In this document: one piece after another, positions 52,680 to 60,133 of the stretch | Position numbering within the stretch: position 1 is the stretch's first letter | How the letters are laid out: each line of letters begins with the position of its first letter | Notes under the pieces: model-generated | Databases searched by the model: none | What the model was told of the DNA's origin: nothing | What the model saw: the letters and a program-made list of their open reading frames with translations, nothing else | Origin: JADKCL01 sp031424495 | Lineage (GTDB): Bacteria; Bacteroidota; Bacteroidia; J057; JADKCL01 | Reading direction: 5' to 3' | Length of the DNA: 64,000 bases | Assembly (NCBI GenBank): GCA_031424495.1 | Contig: JANPHP010000478.1 | Span: 21,286-85,285 of the forward strand | Program-made: the position numbers and the translations under genes

Positions 52680-54346
52680 TGAACAATCCTGTTGAGTGTA
52701 TCACGTAAAGCAGCTACGGCTGGGTCATGGGGGTGTCGCGCCTCGGCAGAATCCAAATCTTGATCAGCAAAAAAGTATTCCTTGGCACGCAAGTCACTTT
52801 GTGCCATTCGTACCCAGTTGTTAAATTCTGAACTTTTACGCATTGAGTCCTGAAATTCATAACCCTCCACCGCCAATTGAAGACTATTTTTCAAAGAATC
52901 TGAAACACGAATCTGAGCCTCCAAGCTTTTACTCTTTTCCTTGAGATTACGTGCGATATTTCGAGAATCTATCCATAAAAATATCGCTGAGACTAAGAAA
53001 AGAAAGGCAATTCCAGCCAACCTTCTCGTGCGCCACAATTTTCTCCTTTCCACCAACCTTGCTGCCTCTGCGGCCTGCAATTCAGCAACCAATTCAGCCT
53101 GTTCCTCGTGCCATGCCGCTTGTGACTCTTCGGCCTCTCGGAGTGCCTTTTCCTCCAAAATCGGCTCTACAAGGATGTCGTGGCTCAATTCATAGCTCAA
53201 TCCGCCTGTGCTGTTGTGCTCGGCACGCAATAGGTGATGCTCCACCAAAATGCCTAGCATGGCTCGACCGATTTCACTTGCACACAATGACTCCGCCACA
53301 GGTATGCGATGCCCTTCGTGAATGAGGCCCTTCTCGATAAAACGACTTGTCTTGGCCCGTTCATCTTTGGGAACCTTCGCAAGCACGCCTAAATAAAAAT
53401 CGCGGAGCAAGCCGTGGAAACTGGGGAGATCCGATGCATAAATGGTATTGCGCGAAATCTTTTCCAGGGTGATGCGCACTGCTACGATCTTTTGACAAAT
53501 GATCTGTAGCTGCGTGGTTTCCACGGGTTGGGTGCCCGATTGGGTGAGGTGATCAAGTATGCGCTCTATTGCAGCCTCGTCAAAATCAAAAGGCTGGGAT
53601 ACAAATTCCCCTGGTGCCCGCGCGGGTTCCACAATTGCCTTGCGGGCCTGTTCGCGCTTGAGAGGCTTTATTTCCAGATAGTTGTGCTGCAAGTCGGGCA
53701 AATAGTCTGCAACTTGATGGATACCGCTCAGTCTATCCTCCCGAATTGCCACCAATACCTTTATGTTCAATTCATCATACAATAAATCAAACTCATCCTC
53801 CGTCAACAAACTCGAATTTTCCGCAATAGCCGCACGCAGTTGCAAGCCATAATTGTTGGGTAGGGTTTCATAGATCAGCTTGGCGAGTTCTTGCTTGAAT
53901 TCCAAAATTTGCTCCAAGGAATAGGTGAACAGCTCCTCAAACTGGTCAAAAATGAGCAATATTTGGGCGGGATTCTTGGCCTGGTCCGATTTGAACCGTA
54001 TCCATAGGTTATCCTCATCCTGTGGTAAAAAACGAGTCAAATATTCCGCGATTTCAGGCCGAGGAATGGCATTCAAGAGCCGCTCCAAGGGAGATGCTGC
54101 CTTGGGGGCATTGGGGTAAAATCGCACCTTGATGCAGCGCCAAGCTTGTTCATTCAGCACAGGGATCAGACCCGCTTGTATAAGGGAACTCTTGCCCACC
54201 CCGGACTTGGAGTATAGCATCACCTGCTGCTTGCGACCCAACAATTGTTGCAGATACTCTAGTTCGCCCTTGCGTCCAAAAAAGACTTCATACTGGGACT
54301 CAGAAAATGGCCCCGCTCCTGGATACCGCGTTGCCTTAGTGCTCAT
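52676..54346 (-). CDS. STAND-family NTPase with transmembrane anchor (nSTAND1-like)
   Basis: Signal-transduction NTPase of 556 aa. An N-terminal FFGRKGELE box is followed by Walker A SKSGVGKS (46-53), Walker B ILLIFDQFEE (129-138), a sensor region VLVAIREDRLS (197-207), the winged-helix end with YELSHDILVEPI (385-396) and a Glu/Ala coiled coil. One transmembrane helix (about 443-459) then leads to a ~95-residue outside domain with a coiled coil and a TPR-like hairpin. STAND ATPases oligomerise on sensing a trigger and recruit effectors. It overlaps the SIR2-like gene by 11 bases and the LRR gene by 4, so the operon is tightly coupled. It has no fused effector, which is provided in trans. Confidence 0.85.
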   Translation of the reverse strand: MSTKATRYPGAGPFSESQYEVFFGRKGELEYLQQLLGRKQQVMLYSKSGVGKSSLIQAGLIPVLNEQAWRCIKVRFYPNAPKAASPLERLLNAIPRPEIAEYLTRFLPQDEDNLWIRFKSDQAKNPAQILLIFDQFEELFTYSLEQILEFKQELAKLIYETLPNNYGLQLRAAIAENSSLLTEDEFDLLYDELNIKVLVAIREDRLSGIHQVADYLPDLQHNYLEIKPLKREQARKAIVEPARAPGEFVSQPFDFDEAAIERILDHLTQSGTQPVETTQLQIICQKIVAVRITLEKISRNTIYASDLPSFHGLLRDFYLGVLAKVPKDERAKTSRFIEKGLIHEGHRIPVAESLCASEIGRAMLGILVEHHLLRAEHNSTGGLSYELSHDILVEPILEEKALREAEESQAAWHEEQAELVAELQAAEAARLVERRKLWRTRRLAGIAFLFLVSAIFLWIDSRNIARNLKEKSKSLEAQIRVSDSLKNSLQLAVEGYEFQDSMRKSSEFNNWVRMAQSDLRAKEYFFADQDLDSAEARHPHDPAVAALRDTLNRIVQ

Positions 54347-55409
54347 TTGCAGGGAAATATTGTGTGTATTTAGCGGGATTCTCCTCCTGCAAAAGGCTCA
54401 TCAAAAAGTCCCATTTCCCTAAATCGTCCACCTCATCGAGCAATAAATCAATGCGCTGACTCGTCAATTGCCCTAGGGTAAATTCACGCTGCACATTCGG
54501 GAAATGTATGGTGCAAAGGCTCATCAGCTCTTGATCATTGAGTCCCTCCTGTAGCGCCTTACGCATGCGATTGCGATTCCCGAAAATACTGGATCTCAGA
54601 TGTTGATGAGGAATGCGTTGATGCAGAGCTGTGGCAAACTCCATGAGTCCCTCGCTTACAAACGTCATTTTGAAATGGGCCTCATACAAGGCTTGTTGAT
54701 AATAAATTGGTTGCTTGCCAGCGGCTGCGACAGGACTCATCTCGCCGCTCATCTTGAACAGATGGATTAGGAAATGGAAGTACCATTTGTCATAGTCGAT
54801 ACCCAAGAATATGATGGTTTTGGAATGATCGCGTTGCAAGGAAAATGCCGAAAGCACTGTCGCAGGCAAGCTCTCCCTCAAATGAATCGACTCGATGAGG
54901 TCAAATAAATCTCCATGCGAGACAACAAGACTACTCTCTTGGCCGGCTGCCGCAGAACCCAACAAATTATAGATCAAGGGATTTACTGGAGTTGGTCGCT
55001 CAAGTGCATGGGCAGGTGTTCGGTCATTGTAGGCCGCTGTAAATGCAAAGCTATTTTCCTCAAATACGGTTTGCAAGGCATTGTCGGGTGTGAGCGAAAT
55101 CAGGAGATTAAACGGAATATCTGCAAGCAGTTGCAATAGCTCGTTCTTTTCTATTTGCCGATAAAAGTCTGAAATCTGAGGACTAAGCCGGTTGCGACCT
55201 TTGGGACGAAAAACCAGAAAGCCATCTTGTTCGTGGAAAGCTGATACTCGGCTGGGTTCCCGCAGTGCCAAATCCCTAAAAAACGTCTCTTGTCTGCCAG
55301 ATCTTTCGAAATTGACAGTCGCGCCGGGCCCCAAAAACAAGATCACATTTCCACAAAGTACATCATTGGCGATTTCATTCCAGCGGTCATCATTCAGTGT
55401 CGTATCCAT
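54336..55409 (-). CDS. SIR2-like NAD-targeting effector with C-terminal effector-associated domain
   Basis: Protein of 357 aa. Residues 1-265 have the outline of a SIR2_2-type domain: LFLGPGAT (24-31) for NAD binding, LLISLTPDN (102-110), LVVSHGDLFD (161-170; candidate catalytic His165) and IIFLGIDYDKW (199-209). Bacterial defence SIR2 domains hydrolyse NAD. Residues 281-353 form a helical domain clearly homologous to the end of the upstream TIR-like protein: both have ND, L, C-x2-HF, LT-x-GQ-x3-QR, LLD and a final P-x-x-Y-x-QY-x-P. This looks like an effector-associated adaptor domain that would dock to the STAND protein. Gene spacing is 29 bases after the TIR-like gene. Confidence 0.77.
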   Translation of the reverse strand: MDTTLNDDRWNEIANDVLCGNVILFLGPGATVNFERSGRQETFFRDLALREPSRVSAFHEQDGFLVFRPKGRNRLSPQISDFYRQIEKNELLQLLADIPFNLLISLTPDNALQTVFEENSFAFTAAYNDRTPAHALERPTPVNPLIYNLLGSAAAGQESSLVVSHGDLFDLIESIHLRESLPATVLSAFSLQRDHSKTIIFLGIDYDKWYFHFLIHLFKMSGEMSPVAAAGKQPIYYQQALYEAHFKMTFVSEGLMEFATALHQRIPHQHLRSSIFGNRNRMRKALQEGLNDQELMSLCTIHFPNVQREFTLGQLTSQRIDLLLDEVDDLGKWDFLMSLLQEENPAKYTQYFPANEH

Positions 55410-55438
55410 CGGCTACTCCTTTTCACAGATCAAATTGC

Positions 55439-56278
55439 TTAGAAATAAGGTGCATACTGCTGGTAATTTTCGGGATATGTCGACTCCATAAGTGCGAGCA
55501 AGGTCTCCAACTTGAGCCTCCGATTGGCGTGATCTAAGAGCATGTTTACACGCTGCAATTTCGTTTGCCCCTCAGTGAGATTATTGTGCACAAGGGCGAA
55601 ATGCAACATACAAAACGTCTGCAAAGCGGTGTCGTTCATCGATGTGTCTAGCAACTTATGAATGCGATCCATTTTGTATGTCTTGCTATCTGCATCTAGA
55701 TTCCGAGAACTGTGGGTCACGGCGCTTGCTCCCATGGCACCAACCACCTTCACCCTTTCGCCCGCTACGGTTGCCGCTCCTCCGATCTTTCCCCCATCCC
55801 TCAACTTATCCAACTGCCCCCCAAAGTGCAGCAGCAAGCCCTCAATATTCTTGTAAACCGTCGGAAAATGTTGCAATTCGGCGAGTTTTGCCTGGAAGGC
55901 CTTCAGGCTCAGGCTATCACGCTCGGGGATGCTTGTTGCGTCGTAAGCCACATCCTTAAAATAAGTATAGATGATGGGCCGCCCATTTTCCTGAAAGGTG
56001 CCGAATGCTGTTTCAAATTCAGAGGCGGTATAGGGCCCGACTTTGGTGTGGTAGAGCATCACAAAAATGTCGCTCTCGCGCATCACTTTGTTGTATTCGG
56101 CTTGCAGCCCGTCGACGCTCATGTGGTCGAGGAAATCTTCCCAGATTACCAATTCGATGAAGATTCCTTGATCCGCCCAACTTTTGTTGCGACGGTTCAC
56201 AAAGATCTCAAACTGCTCGCGGTCGGCCTTGAGCTCGTAGGAAGAGGAAAGCGACACTTTCAATCGTTTCATGGGCAA
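55439..56278 (-). CDS. TIR-like protein with C-terminal effector-associated domain
   Basis: Protein of 279 aa. Residues 1-145 form a TIR/DUF4062-like alpha/beta domain: KVSLSSSYELKADREQF at the start, FIELVIWEDFLDHMS (40-54), EYNKVMRESDIFVMLYHTKVGPYT (61-84) and SEFETAFGTF (86-95), with Glu87/Glu89 as candidate catalytic acids. A Gly/Ala-rich linker (160-195) leads to the C-terminal domain (203-278) that the SIR2-like protein shares. TIR domains in prokaryotic immunity degrade NAD or make cyclic ADP-ribose signals. It is the first gene of the four-gene operon. The TIR-like call is by pattern and needs structural confirmation. Confidence 0.72.
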   Translation of the reverse strand: MPMKRLKVSLSSSYELKADREQFEIFVNRRNKSWADQGIFIELVIWEDFLDHMSVDGLQAEYNKVMRESDIFVMLYHTKVGPYTASEFETAFGTFQENGRPIIYTYFKDVAYDATSIPERDSLSLKAFQAKLAELQHFPTVYKNIEGLLLHFGGQLDKLRDGGKIGGAATVAGERVKVVGAMGASAVTHSSRNLDADSKTYKMDRIHKLLDTSMNDTALQTFCMLHFALVHNNLTEGQTKLQRVNMLLDHANRRLKLETLLALMESTYPENYQQYAPYF

Positions 56279-56399
56279 ATCGTTGTAGACAATGAAACGA
56301 AGTTACCATGCTGTGGGAGAGCCACTTTCCCCCGAAACGGGGAGAGGCGTCAATTTCCTTCCCTTTTTTGGGGGATGAGTTTGTTGATTATTTGAATCA

Positions 56400-56487
56400 C
56401 CCCGCTTTCATCGGGATAGACGCCGGGCGCCAGAGACCGCAAAGAACGAAATGCACTCTGCGTCCTTTGCGCCCTCTGCGGTTAAAT
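56400..56487. repeat. Dispersed repeat, copy A
   Basis: Composite of a module containing CGGGATAGACGCC (56412-56424) and one with CCGCAAAGAACG (56438-56449) and CTCTGCGTCCTTTGCG (56456-56471). The same two modules, in inverted orientation, occur at 59048-59113. It lies between the TIR-like gene and the SUKH gene. Confidence 0.65.
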
Positions 56488-56505
56488 CATTGGCCAGAAT
56501 GGCCC

Positions 56506-57426
56506 TCAAAACGGCGTGAACTGCTTTTGTTGCGGCTCTTCGTCATCGTCGTCGCTGGCCCTGACGACTGGCCTCGGCCCGTCACCGTCGCGGGGATACT
56601 CGATTCCGAAGCTGCGCCAGCCGCTGCTCCAGGCCAGGATCACATCTTCCCAAAATGGGATGCGCCTCCCCTTGCGTGTTGCCAGGTCCTCCTCCTCGAT
56701 GGCTTTGTAGGCGGGAATCGCCTCCATGGAATAGCCACTTGCACCGGATTCCATCCAGAGACGGTTGAGGCAGAGGTCCTCCTGTAGCTCTTTGAGTAGG
56801 TATTTGCGCAGGTCCCAGCCAAGGACGATGGTGTCTGTGCCATACACCGACAGCACAGGATTGCCCGCGACACAGGGTTCGCCGACCAAAAATCGATGGC
56901 CGTAGATCGGAATCAATGGCGGAGCCTTTTTGATCCATTCCTCGACGATCGGCGCGCAATCTTCATCCAAAGCAGGGCGCGGCCCCCAGACTTTGAGCCA
57001 GACCCGATTCAAACCGATGACATCCCCCAGGATCGTTTCCAAGGGCCACCGCAGATACTTCGCAATCTCCTCGTCGTCGTCGCGCCAGTTGTGAAATTGT
57101 TTGATCTCGATGGTCGTGTACACGCCTGTACCCTTCCGGTCCTCATCCCACTCTTCTTCATCATGATAATCTGGCCGATCGATGGCATGCAAGATCTTGA
57201 GAAACAGCCGCATGTCGGGCGGAAAACGCAAGGACCACTTGACCTCCAGCGCATCAATCTCCGCGTCGGTGAGCCCGGGCAACCATTTTGCGCCATAGAA
57301 GCGTTCATGCCGCGCACCCATCATCTGAATCTCGTCCTCAGCCGGACGGGTAGCCCAGCGGGCCTCGGTGGTCGCTCTCACCCAGTGCAGAAACTCAGTC
57401 AAATCTTCGGGGATGATCGTATCCAT
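56506..57426 (-). CDS. SMI1/KNR4 (SUKH) domain protein
   Basis: Protein of 306 aa whose core follows the SUKH fold: GLTDAEIDALEVKWSLRFP-like start helix and strand (about 50-70), a central Trp-rich acidic part, and PIYGHRFLVGEPCVAGNPVLSVYG with TIVLGWDLRKYL (about 173-210). SUKH proteins are commonly immunity proteins against nuclease toxins in polymorphic toxin systems. The C-terminal tail is acidic (SDDDDEEPQQKQ). It is three bases after the small gene at 57430 on the same strand. No cognate toxin is recognisable nearby. Confidence 0.82.
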   Translation of the reverse strand: MDTIIPEDLTEFLHWVRATTEARWATRPAEDEIQMMGARHERFYGAKWLPGLTDAEIDALEVKWSLRFPPDMRLFLKILHAIDRPDYHDEEEWDEDRKGTGVYTTIEIKQFHNWRDDDEEIAKYLRWPLETILGDVIGLNRVWLKVWGPRPALDEDCAPIVEEWIKKAPPLIPIYGHRFLVGEPCVAGNPVLSVYGTDTIVLGWDLRKYLLKELQEDLCLNRLWMESGASGYSMEAIPAYKAIEEEDLATRKGRRIPFWEDVILAWSSGWRSFGIEYPRDGDGPRPVVRASDDDDEEPQQKQFTPF

Positions 57427-57429
57427 GGC

Positions 57430-57768
57430 TTAGACCTCCTCCAAGATTGAGTGGCCCTTGGAGCGGTCGCCGCTCGTCCATTCCCAGGCCTCGTGCAGCC
57501 TGATCTTGCCATCGGCAATGACCTCGGGCGTCGAGTGGCAGATGCCCGTCATCAATTCGCCGAGGTCATTCACCTGATGGTAGCGCATTTCGATATGCCC
57601 CTGCGCGTCCACGAGCGCGATCAAGTGACCGCTCACAATGCGTCCGCCCGCATAAGTGGCCGTGAGGATATTGCCGACCTGCTGGTAATGAAAGCGGGTC
57701 TCGGCAGAGGTCTCGCCGTTGTCGGTATTGGAAACCGGGCGGAATGTCTTGTTGTTGTAATTGAGCAT
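57430..57768 (-). CDS. Small conserved Bacteroidota protein (often annotated N-acetylglutamate synthase)
   Basis: Protein of 112 aa matching from memory a widespread small beta-rich family. The pattern NYNNKTFRPVSNTDNGETS, FHYQQVGNILTATYAGG, GHLIALVDAQG, MRYHQVND and GELMTGICHS, ending with EWTSGD, is characteristic. Database entries call it N-acetylglutamate synthase, but it lacks a GNAT fold and I regard that name as doubtful. Its end is three bases from the SUKH gene start, suggesting cotranscription. Function unknown. Confidence 0.8.
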   Translation of the reverse strand: MLNYNNKTFRPVSNTDNGETSAETRFHYQQVGNILTATYAGGRIVSGHLIALVDAQGHIEMRYHQVNDLGELMTGICHSTPEVIADGKIRLHEAWEWTSGDRSKGHSILEEV

Positions 57769-57801
57769 GGGATTGAGTTGGATGCGAAGATAGGGAAAAG
57801 G

Positions 57802-58290
57802 CTAGTCTTTGCCCATGGAAAAGGCTTGCAGTTTGTCGTCCATGTGGGCTGTTTTGCCGTCGTCATCGCCATAAAACCACAAGGTCATCCGACTTTGGGG
57901 CAGACGCAAGAGGATCGCTGGGAGTGCATCGATTTGTTGGATGGCAAAATCCCATTTCAGGGCAAGGAACGCTGCGATGATATGATGCAAATGCAGGCGC
58001 TCAGGCTCGGCGAGCAGCCATTTGTTCAGGACAATATTGGGCCCACCCTCGAGGTCCGCGATATAGTCTGAATAAATGCGGGTAAGGGTATCGCCATCTT
58101 CGAAATGGAATTCAAGGTTACCATAGCGCCAAATCTTGGCTTTTGCGTGGGTTTTGCCCCCGCCAAAGTCATCTGGATCAGGGAAATTGTCGTGTAGCCA
58201 AGCCTTCGTTTGACCAAGCTGGACGTAATCAAACTTTCCGGATTGAAAGAAAGCAAACAAATCGATTGCGAGGGGGGAGTTGAGCTGCAT
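57802..58290 (-). CDS. Conserved hypothetical protein
   Basis: Cytoplasmic protein of 162 aa. The N-terminal part (LFAFFQSGKFDYVQLGQTKAWL, then a DPDDFGGGK loop, then IWRYGNLEFHFEDG) matches a recurring small bacterial family with an IWxYGxLEFHF core often seen near SUKH and toxin-immunity genes. The C-terminal half is helical and Leu/Ala-rich. It is the first of three same-strand genes (with 57430 and 56506), 33 bases upstream of the next. Function unknown; an immunity-type role is an inference from context. Confidence 0.65.
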   Translation of the reverse strand: MQLNSPLAIDLFAFFQSGKFDYVQLGQTKAWLHDNFPDPDDFGGGKTHAKAKIWRYGNLEFHFEDGDTLTRIYSDYIADLEGGPNIVLNKWLLAEPERLHLHHIIAAFLALKWDFAIQQIDALPAILLRLPQSRMTLWFYGDDDGKTAHMDDKLQAFSMGKD

Positions 58291-58399
58291 TGTAGATTGA
58301 ATTTTGGGGAATATACTGATCGGTAAGTCGGAAATTTTGGGATTCGGTGGCGATACTTGCCGTCGTCATTATTGGCAAAAATGTATTCCTGACAAAAAA

Positions 58400-58476
58400 G
58401 AACCGCAGACAGCGATGAGCCAGCATCGCCTAAGGACGCAGAGAGAACCACTGACGCTGCGTTCTTTGCGGTTCCC
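58400..58476. repeat. Dispersed repeat, copy B
   Basis: Starts GAACCGCAGACAGCGATG and ends CTGCGTTCTTTGCGGTTCC, so the two ends are partly complementary. The inner AAGGACGCAGAGAGAACC resembles copies A and C. The shared core TGCGTTCTTTGCG lies at 58458-58470. Confidence 0.6.
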
Positions 58477-58591
58477 AGTTGACCCGTTTACTTTTCATAC
58501 TTATCGGAATCGTTATCAATAAGCATGCACAAGCATTGTCATTTCGAGTGACCACAAATAGGATTTGCCTTTTGATTGAATGACAAAACCG

Positions 58592-58992
58592 CCATGTCAT
58601 GCCGAGCGCAGCGCAGCGGAGCCGAGGCATCTTCAGTCCAGATACACCTCCAACACAGCAGCCACACAGTCCGACTACAACGATTTTTTTCAATTTTTCA
58701 ACCTACTGATTATTAATACTATACATAGCTTGTCATTGGTACCGGAGTGATCGAGGGAGCGTAGCGACCCGATCACGTAGCGTCCCGCATGAAATGCGGG
58801 ATAGCGCTGCCAGATACTCCTCCTGCTTGCAAACTTCTATTTGCTACTCCTGCCAATATCGCTGTATCAGAAGGGCCATTTAGTAGGAGGTGTATCGATA
58901 GGCGCTAGATTTCTCCGCTACGTCTTTTGGTATTTGCGGCGGCTCTTCCAGAGCCTTGCAAATACCAAAAGACTCCGGTCGAAATGACATGG
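58592..58992. repeat. 401-base MITE-like element with inverted ends
   Basis: Bounded by perfect 9-base inverted ends, CCATGTCAT (58592-58600) and ATGACATGG (58984-58992). Inside the left end is GCCGAGCGCAGCGCAG...CCGAGGCATCTT, and near the right end TTTCTCCGCTACG and CTCCGGTCGAAATGAC, sequences recalling a common Bacteroidota dispersed repeat. It also contains GTGATC/GATCAC arms (58747-58776), a CCCGCAT/ATGCGGG palindrome (58784-58800) and a larger nested palindrome (58922-58973). It carries no gene. Confidence 0.6.
58922..58973. repeat. Nested perfect inverted repeat
   Basis: Outer arms of 16 bases (GTCTTTTGGTATTTGC and its exact complement) enclose an inner 6-bp stem (GGCTCT/AGAGCC, loop TCC). 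It splits what would otherwise be a continuous CTCCGCTACG-CTCCGGTCG repeat, so it looks inserted. Confidence 0.75.
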
Positions 58993-59047
58993 AATTTGGC
59001 TTACTGGTCATCATCCCGATAAGCATAATCATTTAGTTTGCCGAGCA

Positions 59048-59113
59048 CGAAGAGAGAACTACTGACTCTGCGTTCTTTGCGAACGGCGTCTATCCCGCAG
59101 AATGCGGGGCGGT
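59048..59113. repeat. Dispersed repeat, copy C (inverted relative to copy A)
   Basis: Reads AAGAGAGAACTACTGACTC then TGCGTTCTTTGCG, then GGCGTCTATCCCG (59085-59097), the complement of the 13-base CGGGATAGACGCC found in copy A, then a GCGGGG end. It lies just beyond the 3' end of the gene at 59127. Confidence 0.65.
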
Positions 59114-59126
59114 TTCCTACAATCCC

Positions 59127-59900
59127 TCACTGCCTCACAAACTGCCCATCCACCAGGTTCAAAACCACCATCTTGCCTGTCGGCGACCGGAAATACTCGT
59201 CGTCGAGGTTCCCGATTTCTGAATAGCTGAGCAATCCCGTCTGTGCATCATATTTTAATTCGGCTTTGTATATGCGGGCATATTCCAGCACAAGATCACC
59301 CTCCACCAGGTCATCACTGTCTGCAAAGCAGGTTTTGCACCGCACGAAGCGATCACCCTCTATGGAAAAGATCTGCGCCACCTGATGGTGATGACCACTC
59401 CCGTGGGTACCATAGGCAAAGGTGAGGTAGTGCCGCTTGCCTGCAATATCAATGTCGTGTACTTCAAAGATATCGCTATCGGTGTATGCACTGTTCTCAC
59501 CGCCCTCTGCCTTATCGATTTGTTGCACAAATACTTCCCCAGCCGTGTTACGATATTGCGCAAAGCTATGCATATCGTGCCAAGTGCCGCCGCTCAATGG
59601 ATCCCAACTGAAAAACCTGACCATGCGGTCGGCAGACCGCACGATGCTCACCTGCGAATCGAGCCGCACCCATGGGTTTTCAAATGAGGCCGGATCGCGC
59701 AACGCCTGCACGAGGTGCGCAAGAAATGCAGGTGCGACACTGTCATACCGCAATTGACCATCATATTCCATGAACCGCTCCTTTTCTGCGCTGAGCTCGG
59801 CGTCAATTTTGTCCCATTGTGGATTTTGGGCGGATGCAGGCAGGGCTAGGAGAATGAAAGCCAAGGGCATCAGGCCACTGCGCAAGATGGATTTAATCAT
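59127..59900 (-). CDS. Secreted protein, CpcT/CpeT-like pattern
   Basis: Protein of 257 aa from the ATG at 59900, which begins a signal peptide ending near LPASAQ. The mature part is beta-rich, with repeated short strands (VRLDSQVSIVRSADRMVRFFSWDP, RHYLTFAYGTHGSGHHHQ, AKQLIFSIEGDRFV-like) and a His-rich GSGHHHQ loop. The layout vaguely recalls CpcT-like lipocalin folds, but I do not assign a family. Two cysteines (RCKTCFAD) could bind metal or form a disulfide. An in-frame start at 59987 is unlikely because it would bury the signal. Function unknown. Confidence 0.6.
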   Translation of the reverse strand: MIKSILRSGLMPLAFILLALPASAQNPQWDKIDAELSAEKERFMEYDGQLRYDSVAPAFLAHLVQALRDPASFENPWVRLDSQVSIVRSADRMVRFFSWDPLSGGTWHDMHSFAQYRNTAGEVFVQQIDKAEGGENSAYTDSDIFEVHDIDIAGKRHYLTFAYGTHGSGHHHQVAQIFSIEGDRFVRCKTCFADSDDLVEGDLVLEYARIYKAELKYDAQTGLLSYSEIGNLDDEYFRSPTGKMVVLNLVDGQFVRQ

Positions 59901-60133
59901 GGGTCGCTGCGCACCTGCACCCGGTTGAACCTGCCGCGCCCGTTGTGGGCTTTCCGCGTGCAAAACGACCATGTCAACAGTTTTCATCGCGGTAGTAATT
60001 TCATTGATAATTGGTCCATTTGAGATTGCGCTTTGTACGATCGGTCATTGTCGGGCAGCGATCCGTAAATCAAAGATAGCGATTTTTCACGAAGGTAAAA
60101 GTGGCAAGCGCAAATACAATATATAATTGACTC

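Larger units (their letters stand above)
58291..59126. other. Repeat-filled intergenic region
   Basis: About 835 bases with no supported gene, a mosaic of dispersed palindromic repeats: two copies of a CTGCGTTCTTTGCG unit (58400-58476 and 59048-59113) flank a 401-base element with inverted ends (58592-58992). All are listed separately. Short open frames here follow the repeats. Confidence 0.7.

Noticed and set aside
58291..59126. Small genes inside the repeat region
   Set aside because: All frames there follow palindromic repeats and show no protein-like composition.
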